A stretch of DNA of 24,946 nt from WS-2 sp964650245 (GTDB lineage: Bacteria > Eisenbacteria > RBG-16-71-46), in the NCBI GenBank assembly GCA_964650245.1, contig CAZYQK010000030.1, forward strand, positions 1 through 24,946, given 5' to 3'. The notes under the pieces are model-generated. The model did not search any database and was not told where the DNA came from. It saw only the letters and a list, made by a program, of their open reading frames with translations. The position numbers were made by a program, and so were the translations under genes. Each line of letters begins with the position of its first letter. Position 1 is the first letter of the stretch. This document shows positions 24,552 through 24,946 of the stretch, one piece after another.

Positions 24552-24946
24552 ATGACGCCCGTCCACGAATTCTGGTTCCTCGACCTCCTCGACATTTTCC
24601 TGGTCGCGGTGTTGTTCTACCGCCTGCTCATCCTGGTCAAGGGCACGCGCTCTGCGCAGATGTACGTCGGGCTGCTGGTGATCGTGCTGGTGGGCCTGGT
24701 CGCGCGCGTGTTCGACCTGATCGCGGTCAAGTGGATCGTGGACAGCCTGAAGACGGTGTGGCTGATCGCGTTCGTGATCCTGTTCCAGCCCGAGCTGCGC
24801 CACGCGCTGGCCCAGTTCGGCCGCACCCGCTACTTCCGCTCGTTCCTGCGCGGCGACAACTACGGCGTGCTGGGCGAGGTGGTGCGTGGCGTCGAGACGC
24901 TGGCCGAGCGGCGGCACGGCGCGCTGCTGGTCATGGAGCGCAACGT
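24552..24946 (+). CDS. cdaA: Diadenylate cyclase CdaA, N-terminal part
   Basis: 131 codons are visible; the gene runs off the window. CdaA makes the second messenger c-di-AMP from two ATP. Three membrane helices (about 9-29, 37-57 and 62-79) with the CdaA-type FYRLLILVKGTRSAQM between the first two, and ILFQPELRHALAQFG after the third, identify the family. The start of the cyclase domain (VVRGVETLAERRHGALLVME) is present; the catalytic DGA and RHR motifs would lie beyond the end. There is no evident Shine-Dalgarno site before ATG 24552. It is also called dacA or disA-like. Confidence 0.93.
   Translation, partial: MTPVHEFWFLDLLDIFLVAVLFYRLLILVKGTRSAQMYVGLLVIVLVGLVARVFDLIAVKWIVDSLKTVWLIAFVILFQPELRHALAQFGRTRYFRSFLRGDNYGVLGEVVRGVETLAERRHGALLVMERN

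Noticed and set aside
23109..24917. Open frame of 602 codons on the minus strand opposite DinB, folP and cdaA
   Set aside because: Three recognisable genes occupy the plus strand; the antisense frame is compositionally a shadow.

Overview
The window is about 25 kb of very GC-rich chromosomal DNA, densely packed with genes that have normal starts and mostly good Shine-Dalgarno sites. Signal-peptide proteins, lipoproteins, outer-membrane barrels and an OmpA/TSP3 protein point to a Gram-negative, diderm bacterium. DUF4159 and DUF4175 proteins, the protein usually misnamed 'asparagine synthetase B', and a folP-cdaA pair suggest an FCB-like lineage such as Candidatus Eisenbacteria, Gemmatimonadota or Latescibacterota. 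This placement is inference; no rRNA or other decisive marker gene is present.

Layout. (1) 2-450: the 3' end of an unknown gene and its terminator. (2) 532-4198, minus strand: a small outer-membrane protein, guaB (IMP dehydrogenase), and a DUF1016/YhcG-type PD-(D/E)XK nuclease. (3) 4199-4776: a divergent control region with two near-consensus sigma70-type promoters, one for each side. (4) 4777-14091, plus strand: a tight operon of secD, secF, a lipoprotein, a DUF4159 protein, a 1109-residue DUF4175 membrane/coiled-coil protein and an exported TPR-like protein. A membrane-anchored glutamine-amidotransferase-like protein (14240-15790) follows. (5) 15831-20820: a surface-modification locus with a minus-strand SGNH hydrolase, then a divergent plus-strand run of DUF5989 protein, SxtJ-like membrane protein, NodU/CmcH-type carbamoyltransferase, an apparent SGNH remnant and an intact SGNH hydrolase. 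(6) 20842-22917, minus strand: an OmpA protein with calcium-binding TSP3 repeats, and a GNAT acetyltransferase separated from it by a strong hairpin. (7) 23168-24946, plus strand: a DinB-like protein, folP and the start of cdaA (diadenylate cyclase).

How the genes work together. Region 4 couples the SecDF protein-export motor to a set of large exported or membrane proteins of unknown role. The DUF4159 protein and the 14240-15790 protein look like two related glutamine-amidotransferase folds, one with Cys and one with Asp at the corresponding elbow. Region 5 looks like a compact system that carbamoylates, and perhaps deacylates or acylates, a surface or secreted glycan or lipid. These two regions are the best candidates for undescribed biology. 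No CRISPR array, tRNA, rRNA, insertion sequence or prophage was seen.
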